From JAUSEW01 sp964414015 (GTDB lineage Bacteria > Patescibacteriota > Microgenomatia > Levybacterales > UBA12049), in assembly GCA_964414015.1 (NCBI GenBank), contig CAYPUE010000010.1, forward strand, positions 1 to 25,427: a stretch of 25,427 nt of DNA, read 5' to 3'. Positions 1 to 7,321 of the stretch are shown here, piece by piece. The stretch's first letter is position 1. Each line of letters starts with the position of its first letter. The translations under genes were made by a program, and so were the position numbers. Below the pieces are notes generated by a model that saw only the letters and a list, made by a program, of their open reading frames with translations, searched no databases and was not told the DNA's origin.

Positions 1-3
1 AGT

Positions 4-345
4 ATGCATCGCTACAGCGAACAAGTTGAAGGATTGAAAAAATATCAAAATATCCATGAAATTCCGCCTGACCCTTATGATATTGAAGCGGGATTGGCTA
101 AAAAGTTAATGGCAGATTATGACAGTATTCAGTTAACTGCAGAAGAACAGAAAGCTTATGATTACGCCATGCAAAATTCTGATGAAAAAGGCCCTTGCTG
201 CTGTAAGTGCTGGAGATGGAATGTTTACGGAGGCTTAGGAAAAATCTTAATTAAAAATTATAAATTTACAGGACAACAAGTTACTGAAGTCTGGAATTTA
301 TCAGATGGATGCGGCGGTGAGGGAGACCATGTAAATCACTCATGA
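4..345 (+). CDS. Cys-rich hypothetical protein, possibly 5'-truncated by the window edge
   Basis: A 113-residue acidic protein that I cannot place in a named family. The N-terminal half (about residues 1-60) is charged and probably helical. The second half holds a tight cluster, GPCCCKCWRW (Cys65, 66, 67, 69), then a G/Y-rich stretch and SDGCGGEGDH (Cys103, His109). The grouped Cys and His residues suggest metal or thiol chemistry (inference). The first ATG is 4 bp into the window and the frame is open to the edge, so the true start may lie upstream. The stop overlaps the next start as ATGA, which implies translational coupling with the GDCCVxC protein. No signal peptide or membrane segment is visible. 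I am sure it is coding; function is unknown. Confidence 0.75.
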   Translation: MHRYSEQVEGLKKYQNIHEIPPDPYDIEAGLAKKLMADYDSIQLTAEEQKAYDYAMQNSDEKGPCCCKCWRWNVYGGLGKILIKNYKFTGQQVTEVWNLSDGCGGEGDHVNHS

Positions 346-542
346 TAAATACAAAAGCTGTTTTAACTTGTCCAAAGTGTAATTTTAAACAGGATGTAGA
401 AATGCCAACTGATGCTTGCCAACACTTCTATAAATGCATTCACTGCGGTGAAACGCTAAAACCCAAAGAGGGAGATTGTTGTGTTTTCTGTTCCTATGCT
501 GATAGTAAATGCCCGCCAAAACAATTACTGTCTCAACAGTAA
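342..542 (+). CDS. GDCCVxC-domain small Cys-rich protein
   Basis: A 66-residue protein with nine cysteines. A zinc-ribbon-like pair, CPKC (residues 10-13) and CIHC (32-35), is followed by the signature GDCCVFCSY (44-52) and CPP (57-59). This matches the GDCCVxC family, which has Cys and selenocysteine versions and is often found near metal- or mercury-related genes (family knowledge). Here the signature Cys codons are ordinary TGT, so it is not a selenoprotein. It overlaps the upstream Cys-rich gene by 4 bp (ATGA). A role in metal or thiol handling is inference. The family call is fairly secure; the biochemical role is unknown. Confidence 0.8.
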   Translation: MINTKAVLTCPKCNFKQDVEMPTDACQHFYKCIHCGETLKPKEGDCCVFCSYADSKCPPKQLLSQQ

Positions 543-601
543 TCCTTCTATACTATTTATGGTGAGCATGGTCGAACCACTTAAGACAAATTTGTGTTAA
601 A

Positions 602-1108
602 ATGAGTTTGTTAGAACAAGTAAATATGGAAACAGTTTTTTGCAAATTCCTTGACAGTAGAGATAGAAACGGTGTAATTAAAATTAAACCCCTTGGAAAA
701 GCGAAAAATAACATCAGTAAGCCAATGCTCCCGGGCTGGAAAGATGTTATCACAGAGATTGTAATTGATAAAAGATATACCAAAGGCTTGGATGGAATAG
801 AGGATTATTCGCACGTGATCATAGTTTACTGGATGGATAAAGAGAAAGAATGTCACCTCAAACATCATCCGCAAGGCAAAAGGGATATTCCTTATGTTGG
901 GATTTTTGCCTGCCGTTGTCCCCAAAGGCCAAACCGCATTGCTATATCAACAGTAGAATTAGTATCAAAAAAAGGCAATGTTTTAAAGGTTTTAGGTTTA
1001 GACATTATCAATAACACGCCTATATTAGACATCAAGCCTTATACTCCTCAATATGACGAGGTTAAGAATGCTCAAGTCCCAGATTGGATTAGTAAACTTG
1101 TTTTTTGA
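602..1108 (+). CDS. trmO: TrmO/TsaA-like tRNA (t6A37) N6-methyltransferase
   Basis: A 168-residue protein of the UPF0066/YaeB family. TrmO uses S-adenosylmethionine to methylate N6 of threonylcarbamoyladenosine at position 37 of certain tRNAs. The signature region is clear: GIFACRCPQRPN (residues 100-111, equivalent to the G-x-F-A-x-R-x-P-x-RPN core) and LDIINNTPILDIKPYTP (133-149). DYSHVIIVYW (68-77) matches the family's strand before the core. Length fits the short bacterial and archaeal form. About 25 residues precede the usual 'IKPLG' start, and a second ATG at 626 is possible; neither start has a good Shine-Dalgarno. It stands between Cys-rich genes and a membrane protein with no obvious partner. 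Some family members may have other substrates, so the symbol is by homology only. Confidence 0.82.
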   Translation: MSLLEQVNMETVFCKFLDSRDRNGVIKIKPLGKAKNNISKPMLPGWKDVITEIVIDKRYTKGLDGIEDYSHVIIVYWMDKEKECHLKHHPQGKRDIPYVGIFACRCPQRPNRIAISTVELVSKKGNVLKVLGLDIINNTPILDIKPYTPQYDEVKNAQVPDWISKLVF

Positions 1109-1156
1109 AAAATACTGGTTATGGAAGTGGTTTTGATAATTTTATAAACTTTAACT

Positions 1157-1519
1157 ATGAACAAAAATTCATATAAAATTATACGCATAGGGCTCGCACT
1201 AGTTTTCCTAGCTAACGGTTTAACTGCGTTTTTTGCTCCACAGGAGTTTAAAGAACTACTTGAGGTCTCGTTTGTATCTCAAATATTACCGATTCCGATT
1301 TCCGTCTTTTTACTGATTATAGGTATAAACGATCTATTTATGAGCGGATTAATTTTGCTTAATAGATATAAAAAATACGTTTTTGGTTGGGTTATGATAT
1401 GGATTATCGGGGTGATGGTTGTAGTTGCGAAACCATTAGATATTTTAGAGCACCTTGGATTTTTCTCTATAGCTATGGCACTGTGGGTAGAAACAATTTC
1501 AAATGAAAACAAAACTTAA
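1157..1519 (+). CDS. DoxX-like four-helix membrane protein
   Basis: A 120-residue very hydrophobic protein with about four membrane helices (roughly residues 8-26, 43-66, 72-91 and 97-113). The pattern 'RIGLALVFLANGLTAFFAPQEF' and short length resemble DoxX/DoxD-like and MauE-like integral membrane proteins, which are linked to quinone or thiol redox in some bacteria (family knowledge). A TATAAA box at 1143-1148 ends 8 bases before the ATG, so the transcript may be leaderless. It is followed closely by the secreted protein gene, and the two probably form one unit. The membrane topology is well supported; the DoxX assignment is moderate. Confidence 0.65.
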   Translation: MNKNSYKIIRIGLALVFLANGLTAFFAPQEFKELLEVSFVSQILPIPISVFLLIIGINDLFMSGLILLNRYKKYVFGWVMIWIIGVMVVVAKPLDILEHLGFFSIAMALWVETISNENKT

Positions 1520-1529
1520 TGACTTTAAT

Positions 1530-2108
1530 ATGAAAAAATATCTTTCGCTAACAATTTTAATTTTTACTTTGAGTTTTGTTTTCCCGATTTTCTCCTTTGC
1601 CCAAGAAATGCCTGCCTTGAGCGGAGCCAAAGGGATGGGCTTCCCGAGTTCATCCTCAGATAGTGCCACCATACAAAGCCAGCGACAGGAAGAGCAAGAA
1701 GGCAAGCAGTTTTTGGACAGCCTCAATAATAAAACAGTTACCTGTTCGCAGCTCAAAGATGCGGATTTTGAGAAAATTGGCGAATACTTTATGGGTCAAT
1801 CCATCGGAGACACTTCAAGGCACATTGCTATGAACGAGATGATGAAATCAATGATGGGAGAACAAGGGGAGGAACAAATTCATATTGCTTGGGGCAAGCG
1901 AGGCAGTGGTTGCGATACTTCTGCTGTCTTCCCTCAAAATGGAGTGGGTTTTATGTCTATGATGTCGAATTGGGGACAAAATCCAATGGGATGGTTCGGT
2001 TCTGCTTCTTGGCTTGTCACATTAACTTGGATTGTGTGGCTAGCTGTTGGTGTTCTGGCAGTGATTTGGCTGCGGAAACAAATCAATAAAAGGAATTTGA
2101 AGAAATGA
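1530..2108 (+). CDS. Secreted Met-rich protein with C-terminal membrane anchor
   Basis: From the ATG at 1530 the protein has 192 residues. It starts with a clean signal peptide (MKK, a hydrophobic run, then SFAQ), which is why I prefer it to the ATG at 1503 that adds nine residues and overlaps the upstream gene. A Ser/Gln-rich linker leads to a conserved-looking domain: a Cys in VTCSQLKD, 'FEKIGEYFMGQSIGD', then Met/Glu-rich 'MMKSMMGEQGEEQIHIAWGK' and a second Cys. The C-terminus has one membrane helix (ASWLVTLTWIVWLAVGVLAV) followed by basic residues, so the domain should face outside. I recall similar uncharacterised proteins with an 'MMGEEGEEQ' core in CPR and Gram-positive bacteria. Disulfide formation and metal binding by Met/His are plausible inferences. 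Function unknown. Confidence 0.72.
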   Translation: MKKYLSLTILIFTLSFVFPIFSFAQEMPALSGAKGMGFPSSSSDSATIQSQRQEEQEGKQFLDSLNNKTVTCSQLKDADFEKIGEYFMGQSIGDTSRHIAMNEMMKSMMGEQGEEQIHIAWGKRGSGCDTSAVFPQNGVGFMSMMSNWGQNPMGWFGSASWLVTLTWIVWLAVGVLAVIWLRKQINKRNLKK

Positions 2109-2140
2109 AAAAGGATTTAAGTTAAAGTTTGGAGAAAATC

Positions 2141-2151
2141 AGGCCGAGCCT
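2141..2151 (+). terminator. Weak hairpin upstream of arsR
   Basis: AGGC-CGA-GCCT forms a 4-bp stem just after the secreted-protein gene, followed by a T-rich but interrupted tail. It may be a weak terminator separating that gene from the arsR promoter. Short stem; low confidence. Confidence 0.25.
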
Positions 2152-2190
2152 GTAATTTCTTTATCTCCTTCCGCCTCACTTTTTTGCTGA

Positions 2191-2219
2191 TTGACAAATT
2201 ATCCTTCCAGCTGTATTAT
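2191..2219 (+). promoter_or_regulatory. sigma70-type promoter of the arsR-LUD operon
   Basis: TTGACA (2191-2196) is a perfect -35 box, followed by a 17-bp spacer and TATTAT (2214-2219). This predicts transcription from about 2226, inside the palindromic operator, and gives a leader of about 23 bases before the ATG at 2249. It is the best consensus promoter in the window. Confidence 0.85.
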
Positions 2220-2236
2220 ATTGAAATATTTCAATA
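2219..2236. promoter_or_regulatory. Palindromic ArsR operator
   Basis: TATTGAAATATTTCAATA is a perfect 18-bp palindrome. It overlaps the last base of the -10 box and covers the predicted transcription start. An inverted repeat at this place, directly before an ArsR-family gene, is the usual layout for autorepression by a dimeric winged-helix repressor. The binding assignment is inference from position and symmetry. Confidence 0.8.
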
Positions 2237-2248
2237 AATCGATAGAAT

Positions 2249-2521
2249 ATGTCACAAGATTTAGAAAAAATTTTTCAGGCTTTAGGAAACGACATCAGAC
2301 TTTCAGTGGTTAAACTGCTACTGAAAAAGACTAAGCTTTCATGTCAGGATATCCAAAAAAACTTTAATCTTTCTCAACCTACTATGTCGCATCATTTTTC
2401 CCAGCTTATTAACACAAGCATTATTAACGTTGAGAAAGCAGGCGCCAGTCATTTTTACTCACTCAATCAGCAGCTTTTAGAACGAAATGGGATTTATCTT
2501 GAGAGAGGAGGCAAAAAGTGA
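2249..2521 (+). CDS. ArsR-family winged-helix transcriptional regulator
   Basis: A 90-residue protein with the ArsR/SmtB fold: an opening helix 'IFQALGNDIRLSVVKLLLKK', the helix-turn-helix 'LSCQDIQKNFNLSQPTMSHH' (about residues 30-49), and a wing around 'VEKAGASHFYSLN'. The classical ELCVCDL metal site is absent; the recognition region has a single Cys (SCQDI), so the signal need not be arsenic or cadmium and could be redox or a small molecule. It sits behind a strong promoter with an 18-bp palindrome, so it probably represses itself and the LUD gene whose ATG directly follows its stop codon. GAGAGGAGG near its 3' end (about 2501-2511) is the Shine-Dalgarno for that next gene. Confidence 0.9.
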   Translation: MSQDLEKIFQALGNDIRLSVVKLLLKKTKLSCQDIQKNFNLSQPTMSHHFSQLINTSIINVEKAGASHFYSLNQQLLERNGIYLERGGKK

Positions 2522-3169
2522 ATGAAGAATACAACCATCAAAAGATTACTACTCAATAGAAAATTTGGACAACTGGCATCTGATGAAAGCATCCAAAAAG
2601 TTGACAAAGCTTTAGAGGTAAATAACGTAAAAACGATAATAGTAGAAAATAGTCAAGAGGCAAAAGAAAAAGTTTTAGAGCTTATCCCGGCAGGCAGTGA
2701 GGTAATGACGATGACTTCGGTAACACTTGATGCTATTGGGTTGTCAGAAGAAATAAATAAAGCTGATGGCAATTTTAAGCCGGTTAGAGACAAGCTTTAT
2801 AGCCTGGACAGGAAAACTCAAGCCCAGGAGATGAACCGTTTAGGAGCTGCTCCCCAAGTTGCTATTGGCAGTGTCCATGCAGTGACAGAAGATGGGCATG
2901 TTTTAATTGCATCTGCCACCGGAAGTCAACTTCCGGCATATGTTTACGGCGCAGGCAAGGTAATTTGGGTTGCGGGAACCCAAAAGATAGTTAAAAATAC
3001 CAACGAGGGCATGAAGAGAATTTATAAATATGTTCTTCCTTTGGAGGACAAACGGGCAAGAAAAGTTTACGGAATGGGAAGTAGTGTTAACAAACTATTG
3101 ATTATCAATAAAGAGTTTGCGCTGGGAAGGATTACTTTGATTTTGGTTAAAGAAAAGTTGGGTTTTTAG
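2522..3169 (+). CDS. LUD-domain (LutC/YkgG-like) protein
   Basis: A 215-residue LUD-domain protein. Family traits visible are 'VMTMTSVTLDAIGL' after the first Rossmann-like unit, 'GSVHAVTEDGHVLIASATGSQLPAYVYGAG' (about residues 116-145) and the C-terminal 'GRITLILVKEKLGF'. LutC of the lactate-oxidation LutABC system belongs to this family, but no LutA or LutB is present, so a lactate role is not supported here. The start is set by a good Shine-Dalgarno (GGAGG, about 10 bases upstream) and by direct abutment with the arsR stop. Expression is likely controlled by that ArsR protein. The last bases overlap the stop of the convergent glycosyltransferase by 4 bp. The family is clear, the substrate is not. 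Confidence 0.85.
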   Translation: MKNTTIKRLLLNRKFGQLASDESIQKVDKALEVNNVKTIIVENSQEAKEKVLELIPAGSEVMTMTSVTLDAIGLSEEINKADGNFKPVRDKLYSLDRKTQAQEMNRLGAAPQVAIGSVHAVTEDGHVLIASATGSQLPAYVYGAGKVIWVAGTQKIVKNTNEGMKRIYKYVLPLEDKRARKVYGMGSSVNKLLIINKEFALGRITLILVKEKLGF

Positions 3170-4635
3170 GGGCTTTGGCGTTTTTGAACTATCAATCCGC
3201 TAGGCAATTCCCACGTTTTTATAATGTTCCCTGTTTTTATAACTGTTTCCATCCATCCTTTGTAGCTCCATGGCTTGTTATAATCAGGTTCGATTAGTAA
3301 ATAGAAAATCCCTTTCTTTTCTTGATACGGCAAGTAATGATAAGTGCGCTTACTTAAAAAATATGTAAGATAATCATAAGCTTCTGTATAGACCGGCGGA
3401 TTGAAAACAAAAAGCCCAAACGGTTTACCTTTTGCATCTTGATAAATAAAATTTATCGCATCGGTTTTCCCTCGTATTTTTGCAACCCCGCCATAATCAG
3501 GATATCGGTATAGTTTGTATAATTTTGGAGCAATAACGACAAGAGTAATACCTACAAAGACGATAACAAAAATTAAACCTATGCGTGTTGTAAGAAGTTT
3601 ACGGAAAAATAAAGAAAAGGGTAAAATGTAAATCATCTGAAAACCTGTAAGAAACCAATACCGAAGAGGGAAGGGATATAGAAAGGTTAAGGCAAGAAAA
3701 ATAAAGAAAAACTTTACAAACAAAAGTAAGAAATCCCGCTCTTTTTTTGTGTAGAATTTACCTTTTTTTATAAATAAAGAGAAAAAGAAGCCTAAGGCGA
3801 CAATAATAGACAGTCCTGATACTAAATCATTTGCTTGAAATACGTAACGATAATTTACGTAAAGGCTATTTAAATGAGCATCCATCTGATTAATGTAGGG
3901 CAGGTGCTCTCCTTTAGTAAAAAGCCCTTGGTCCTTGTTATAGAACAATTGACTAAATGACTTGGTCATCAAGAAGTTATGTCTTACATCGAACGCAAAT
4001 AATGGTAAAAATAATATTCCTGCCAATAGCATGCCAACAATAAAATAGCGATTAAAAAATAATTGCCGATGCCATAAAAGAAAATAAAGGAACGTTCCTA
4101 TTAAAATAAATATTGCGAGCGCTACTTCAAAATGAAACATTAAGGCAATAACAGGCCACAGAAAAATATGATACTTTCCACCTTTTTGACATACTTGATA
4201 TAAGAGAAAAAAGAAGATTGTTAACAAAAGCCACATCGGGTGCGGATTCCAGCTATAGGTTGCAGCAGCAATTGCTTCTGGCGCTGTTGCCACCAAAAAA
4301 GCTGATATCAATCCGCATGCATTTCCAAATAACCTGCGCATAGCTAAGAATGCAACAATAATAACTGTCATACTTATGACAAGCATTAAGATGACGCTTC
4401 CGCGAGGATCACCGCCAAATAAAAGGGTTGGAATAGATAAAAGATAATACCAGAGAGGACCTTGGAAAATTCCCTGCAAACTTGTATATGGTCCGATAAG
4501 AGTTAAATGATGGTCGTAAATAATGTTTTTTACCGCCATCATGTCTCTTCCCTGATCAATAAGAAAAAGAAAATTTCCGGACAAAGCTTCCTGGGCTCTT
4601 AAGAAAAATCCCAATATGAGGATAAGGAAAAACAC
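3166..4635 (-). CDS. GT-C (PMT/ArnT-like) membrane glycosyltransferase
   Basis: A 489-residue protein with about 10-12 membrane helices. After the first helix, the extracytoplasmic loop carries 'FLIDQGRDM' (Asp27, Asp31), the acidic motif typical of GT39-like enzymes that use polyprenyl-phosphate sugars (family knowledge). 'QGIFQGPLWYYLL' (55-67) fits the same family. The last 90 residues form a soluble tail. The start is a GTG at 4635; an in-frame TAG lies nine bases upstream of it, so no longer start exists and helix 1 is short. TGC-TAGAAT (extended -10) ends 6 bases before this GTG, which supports it as a leaderless start. It diverges from a polysaccharide deacetylase, pointing to surface glycan work. 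The sugar and acceptor cannot be read from sequence. Confidence 0.85.
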   Translation of the reverse strand: MFFLILILGFFLRAQEALSGNFLFLIDQGRDMMAVKNIIYDHHLTLIGPYTSLQGIFQGPLWYYLLSIPTLLFGGDPRGSVILMLVISMTVIIVAFLAMRRLFGNACGLISAFLVATAPEAIAAATYSWNPHPMWLLLTIFFFLLYQVCQKGGKYHIFLWPVIALMFHFEVALAIFILIGTFLYFLLWHRQLFFNRYFIVGMLLAGILFLPLFAFDVRHNFLMTKSFSQLFYNKDQGLFTKGEHLPYINQMDAHLNSLYVNYRYVFQANDLVSGLSIIVALGFFFSLFIKKGKFYTKKERDFLLLFVKFFFIFLALTFLYPFPLRYWFLTGFQMIYILPFSLFFRKLLTTRIGLIFVIVFVGITLVVIAPKLYKLYRYPDYGGVAKIRGKTDAINFIYQDAKGKPFGLFVFNPPVYTEAYDYLTYFLSKRTYHYLPYQEKKGIFYLLIEPDYNKPWSYKGWMETVIKTGNIIKTWELPSGLIVQKRQSP

Positions 4636-4641
4636 ATAATT

Positions 4642-4650
4642 ATTCTAGCA
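4642..4650 (-). promoter_or_regulatory. Extended -10 promoter of the GT-C gene
   Basis: On the minus strand TGC-TAGAAT is followed by 6 bases and the GTG start at 4635, placing the predicted +1 on the start codon. There is no convincing -35 box, as expected for an extended -10 element. Confidence 0.55.
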
Positions 4651-4669
4651 CGTTGACGGTTTCGATATT

Positions 4670-4678
4670 TGCTATACT
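4670..4678 (+). promoter_or_regulatory. Extended -10 promoter of the polysaccharide deacetylase gene
   Basis: TGC-TATACT (TATACT at 4673-4678) lies 6 bases before the ATG at 4685, so the predicted +1 is the A of the start codon. TTGACG at 4653-4658 is only 14 bp upstream, too close for a standard -35. The extended TGn probably does the work. Confidence 0.6.
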
Positions 4679-4684
4679 TTCAAT

Positions 4685-5569
4685 ATGAAATTAGTTAAAA
4701 AGAATCGTCTGTTGTTTGTTATCGCAGCAATTTTGTTACTTTTGGGAATAAGTAAAATTATATTTAATAAGATAGAGTTAGATAAAAGGACTTCTCCGTC
4801 TGCGGAAAAAAACCTTGCAACTCACAGATTGCCCGAAGACATAAAAAAAGAATTACAAAAAACTTCCTCTATCGCTACATTTCGTGTTCCAATACTTTTG
4901 TACCATTATGTGGAATATGTAAAAGATAAAGGGGACACCATTAGGCAATCTCTAAATATAAATCCCTATATTTTTGAAAAACAAATACAAACATTAAAAG
5001 ACGCGGGGTATACATTTATAACTGCAGGAGATTTGGGTAAAGTTCTTGATGCGGAAATGTCCTTACCCAGGAAACCGATAATTATTACTTTTGACGACGG
5101 ATATGAAGATTTCTATACGGATGTTCTGCCGATATTAAAAAAATATAATGTCAAGGCAACTGCTTATATAGTAGCAGGAGTAGTTGGCCGCTTAAATTAT
5201 ATGTCGAGAGACGAAATACGAAAAGCGAAAGAAAGCGGATTGGTTGAGATAGGAGCTCACAGCATGTATCACAGATATCTTAAGGGCCTTTCTTATAATG
5301 AAGCAAAATTTGAGATAGAACAAAGCAAAATAAATTTGGAAAACGAATTTGGAGTAAAAGTTATATCCTTTGCATATCCTTATGGAGCTTTCGATAAGCA
5401 AGCAATAAAACTCGTACAAGATGCAGGTTTTAAAACAGCAGCATCAACTGTTCCCGGAATAGATGTTAGTGATCTGAATAGATACTTTATGTTTCGTATA
5501 AGACCAGGCGCAAGAATTGGAGAAGATTTACTAAAATATTTAGAGGGTAATTCTTTTAGAGAGTATTAG
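4685..5569 (+). CDS. Membrane-anchored polysaccharide deacetylase (NodB/CE4 domain)
   Basis: A 294-residue protein. An N-terminal signal anchor (basic start, hydrophobic residues about 8-26) is followed by a short linker and the CE4/NodB deacetylase domain. Motifs are TFDDGY (135-140, catalytic Asp and metal Asp), HSMYH (192-196, the H-x3-H metal site) and FAYPYG (229-234). Enzymes of this kind remove N-acetyl groups from peptidoglycan or exopolysaccharide on the outer face of the membrane. All metal ligands are present, so it should be active. The divergent GT-C gene is only 49 bp away, and the convergent FAD oxidase ends 11 bp downstream with no visible terminator. The native substrate is unknown. 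Confidence 0.9.
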   Translation: MKLVKKNRLLFVIAAILLLLGISKIIFNKIELDKRTSPSAEKNLATHRLPEDIKKELQKTSSIATFRVPILLYHYVEYVKDKGDTIRQSLNINPYIFEKQIQTLKDAGYTFITAGDLGKVLDAEMSLPRKPIIITFDDGYEDFYTDVLPILKKYNVKATAYIVAGVVGRLNYMSRDEIRKAKESGLVEIGAHSMYHRYLKGLSYNEAKFEIEQSKINLENEFGVKVISFAYPYGAFDKQAIKLVQDAGFKTAASTVPGIDVSDLNRYFMFRIRPGARIGEDLLKYLEGNSFREY

Positions 5570-5580
5570 CTTTGGAAAAT

Positions 5581-7281
5581 TTACCAGTTTTCTCTTATAT
5601 GACTTAAAGCAAATTTTAGGTCGCCTCCTACCTTTTTTCTTGGGTTAAAGATATTGTTCGGATCAAAGATTTTTTTTGTCTGCTCAAAAAGGTCATAAAT
5701 TTTTCCCCCATACATTTTTTCAAGATAAGGTGTTCTTATTAATCCGTCATTATGTTCTGCAGTTATGGAGCCTTTGTATTCCAAAACCAAATCGTAAACT
5801 TCATCTGCAAGAATTGGAATAATTTCCCGTTGTTTAGGATCTTGGATATCCATAAGAGGAATAATATGGAAATTTCCATCTCCCAGATGTCCTGCGATTG
5901 TATAGATAAGATCAGGATATTTTGAAAATATAGCATTTAGTTTCGGAAGAAATTTCTGTAAGTATTCTGGTCTGACGATAAAATCATCGATAAAAGGGGC
6001 AGTATGCCTGTCTTTAATATTATGTCTAAGTAAATTAAAACTCTCTCTTCTGATTATCCAATATTTTTTTTCTTCTTTTTTTGATCGGGCGGTTCTTGCC
6101 TTAAGATTAAAGGATTCCAGAGCTTCTTCTAAACTTTTAATTTTTTCTTGTAATATTTTGTCACTGTTTCCGGCGAATTCTACTTGTAGAACTAATTTGG
6201 GAATTCCTCCGGTTAAGATCATCAAAAACTCGGGTAGGAAATGCCATGCTGTTTGCAGTAACCCTTTGGTCCCTAAAAGTTTGGCAAAAGAGGGGAAAAA
6301 TCTAATTGCAAGTTTAAGAGTATGGTCATCATATGTTTCAAAACTTTCCGGTTCAAGGGGGAGTATTGCATTAATAATCTTTCCCAGATGACCTAAATCG
6401 TTTAAGAATATTATTCTCATTTCGCTATATTTTTTAACCGGAACAAGTTTAAGTTTGGCTTCTGTAATTAATCCTAATGTTCCCTGTGCGCCCACAAGCA
6501 GTTTTATTAAATTAAAAATCTTTGCCTCTTTGTCATAGATGTTCCATAAATAATAACCTGCTGAATTCTTGGAAACATTAGGTTTTGCTTTTTGCAAAAT
6601 AGCGTAGTTTTGAGTTACTAATTTATAAATTTTTCTGTAAATTTCCCCTTCAAAACTATTAAGAGTTAATCTATCTTGCAGCTCTTTGTCATTAAGAGGT
6701 TTAAGGATATATTCATTTCCATCGGAAAGTATAACTTTTAGTTCCTCTACGTATTTTTCTGTTTTTCCATATTCGAGTGATTTCTCCCCTCCGGAATTAT
6801 TATTAACGATTCCTCCCATTGCGCATATTTCTTTGGATGCAGGATAAGAAGGGAAAATAAGTCCATACTTCAATGTTTCCTTTTCGAAATCTCTATAGAA
6901 TACTCCTGGTTCCGTTACTGCAGTAAAGCCAGAAATATTTTTTACGTGATTAAAATATTTATTAAACTCAACGATAATAGAATCATTTATAGATCCGCCG
7001 CCCATATCGGTTCCGGCAGATCTGGCGGTAAGGGACAGAGAAGAATGGAGTCTTTTATTCTGATTGACAAACTTGACTAAGTTTTTTACATCCGTAACAT
7101 CTTTCGGAAAAACTACAGCTTGGGGTTTTACTTCAAAAAGGCTGGCATCATGACTATAAAGATTAAGCGTTTCGTTATCGGTTAGAACATCACCTTTAAT
7201 TATTTTTCTTAGCTCATTAACAATATTTGTGTCCATAAATCCCAAACCTAAAAAAGTTTTGAACTTTAAATTTTTGGACAT
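5581..7281 (-). CDS. FAD-linked 2-hydroxyacid oxidase/dehydrogenase (GlcD/D-lactate type)
   Basis: A 566-residue protein with a PCMH-type FAD-binding domain and the FAD-oxidase C-terminal domain. Visible are 'SLTARSAGTDMGGGSI' (83-98, FAD pyrophosphate loop), 'MGGIVNNNSGGEKSLEYGK' (155-173), 'GHLGDGNFH' (464-472) and 'AEHNDG' (508-513), the His/Glu pattern of glycolate, D-lactate and related hydroxyacid oxidases. The likely reaction is oxidation of a D-2-hydroxy acid to the 2-oxo acid. It ends the sugar operon, 24 bp after the transketolase C-half, so glycolate, glycerate or D-lactate made by that pathway are reasonable substrates (inference). The ATG at 7236 (residue 16) is an alternative start and gives a more family-like N-terminus; the first 15 residues lie in AT-rich repeat-like DNA. 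No 4Fe-4S domain follows. Confidence 0.85.
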   Translation of the reverse strand: MSKNLKFKTFLGLGFMDTNIVNELRKIIKGDVLTDNETLNLYSHDASLFEVKPQAVVFPKDVTDVKNLVKFVNQNKRLHSSLSLTARSAGTDMGGGSINDSIIVEFNKYFNHVKNISGFTAVTEPGVFYRDFEKETLKYGLIFPSYPASKEICAMGGIVNNNSGGEKSLEYGKTEKYVEELKVILSDGNEYILKPLNDKELQDRLTLNSFEGEIYRKIYKLVTQNYAILQKAKPNVSKNSAGYYLWNIYDKEAKIFNLIKLLVGAQGTLGLITEAKLKLVPVKKYSEMRIIFLNDLGHLGKIINAILPLEPESFETYDDHTLKLAIRFFPSFAKLLGTKGLLQTAWHFLPEFLMILTGGIPKLVLQVEFAGNSDKILQEKIKSLEEALESFNLKARTARSKKEEKKYWIIRRESFNLLRHNIKDRHTAPFIDDFIVRPEYLQKFLPKLNAIFSKYPDLIYTIAGHLGDGNFHIIPLMDIQDPKQREIIPILADEVYDLVLEYKGSITAEHNDGLIRTPYLEKMYGGKIYDLFEQTKKIFDPNNIFNPRKKVGGDLKFALSHIRENW

Positions 7282-7293
7282 TCGGATTTATTT

Positions 7294-7321
7294 AGAAATT
7301 AGTAATTAGAATTTATAAATT
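7294..7321. repeat. Heptamer repeat tract at the transketolase C-half end
   Basis: Four imperfect 7-bp units: AGAAATT, AGTAATT, AGAATTT, ATAAATT. The tract covers the last codons and stop of the transketolase C-half and runs into the gap before the FAD oxidase. Confidence 0.5.

Noticed and set aside
343..345. TGA recoded as Gly (code 25)
   Set aside because: TGA ends genes at 343-345, 1106-1108 and 2519-2521 at positions fitting the next gene's start, and no conserved Gly is encoded by TGA.
477..488. Selenocysteine in the GDCCVxC motif
   Set aside because: The codons are TGT, not TGA, so the protein is the all-Cys form.
568..578. TGGT-CGA-ACCA hairpin before trmO as a tRNA or terminator
   Set aside because: The stem is only 4 bp, no cloverleaf can be built around it and no T-run follows.
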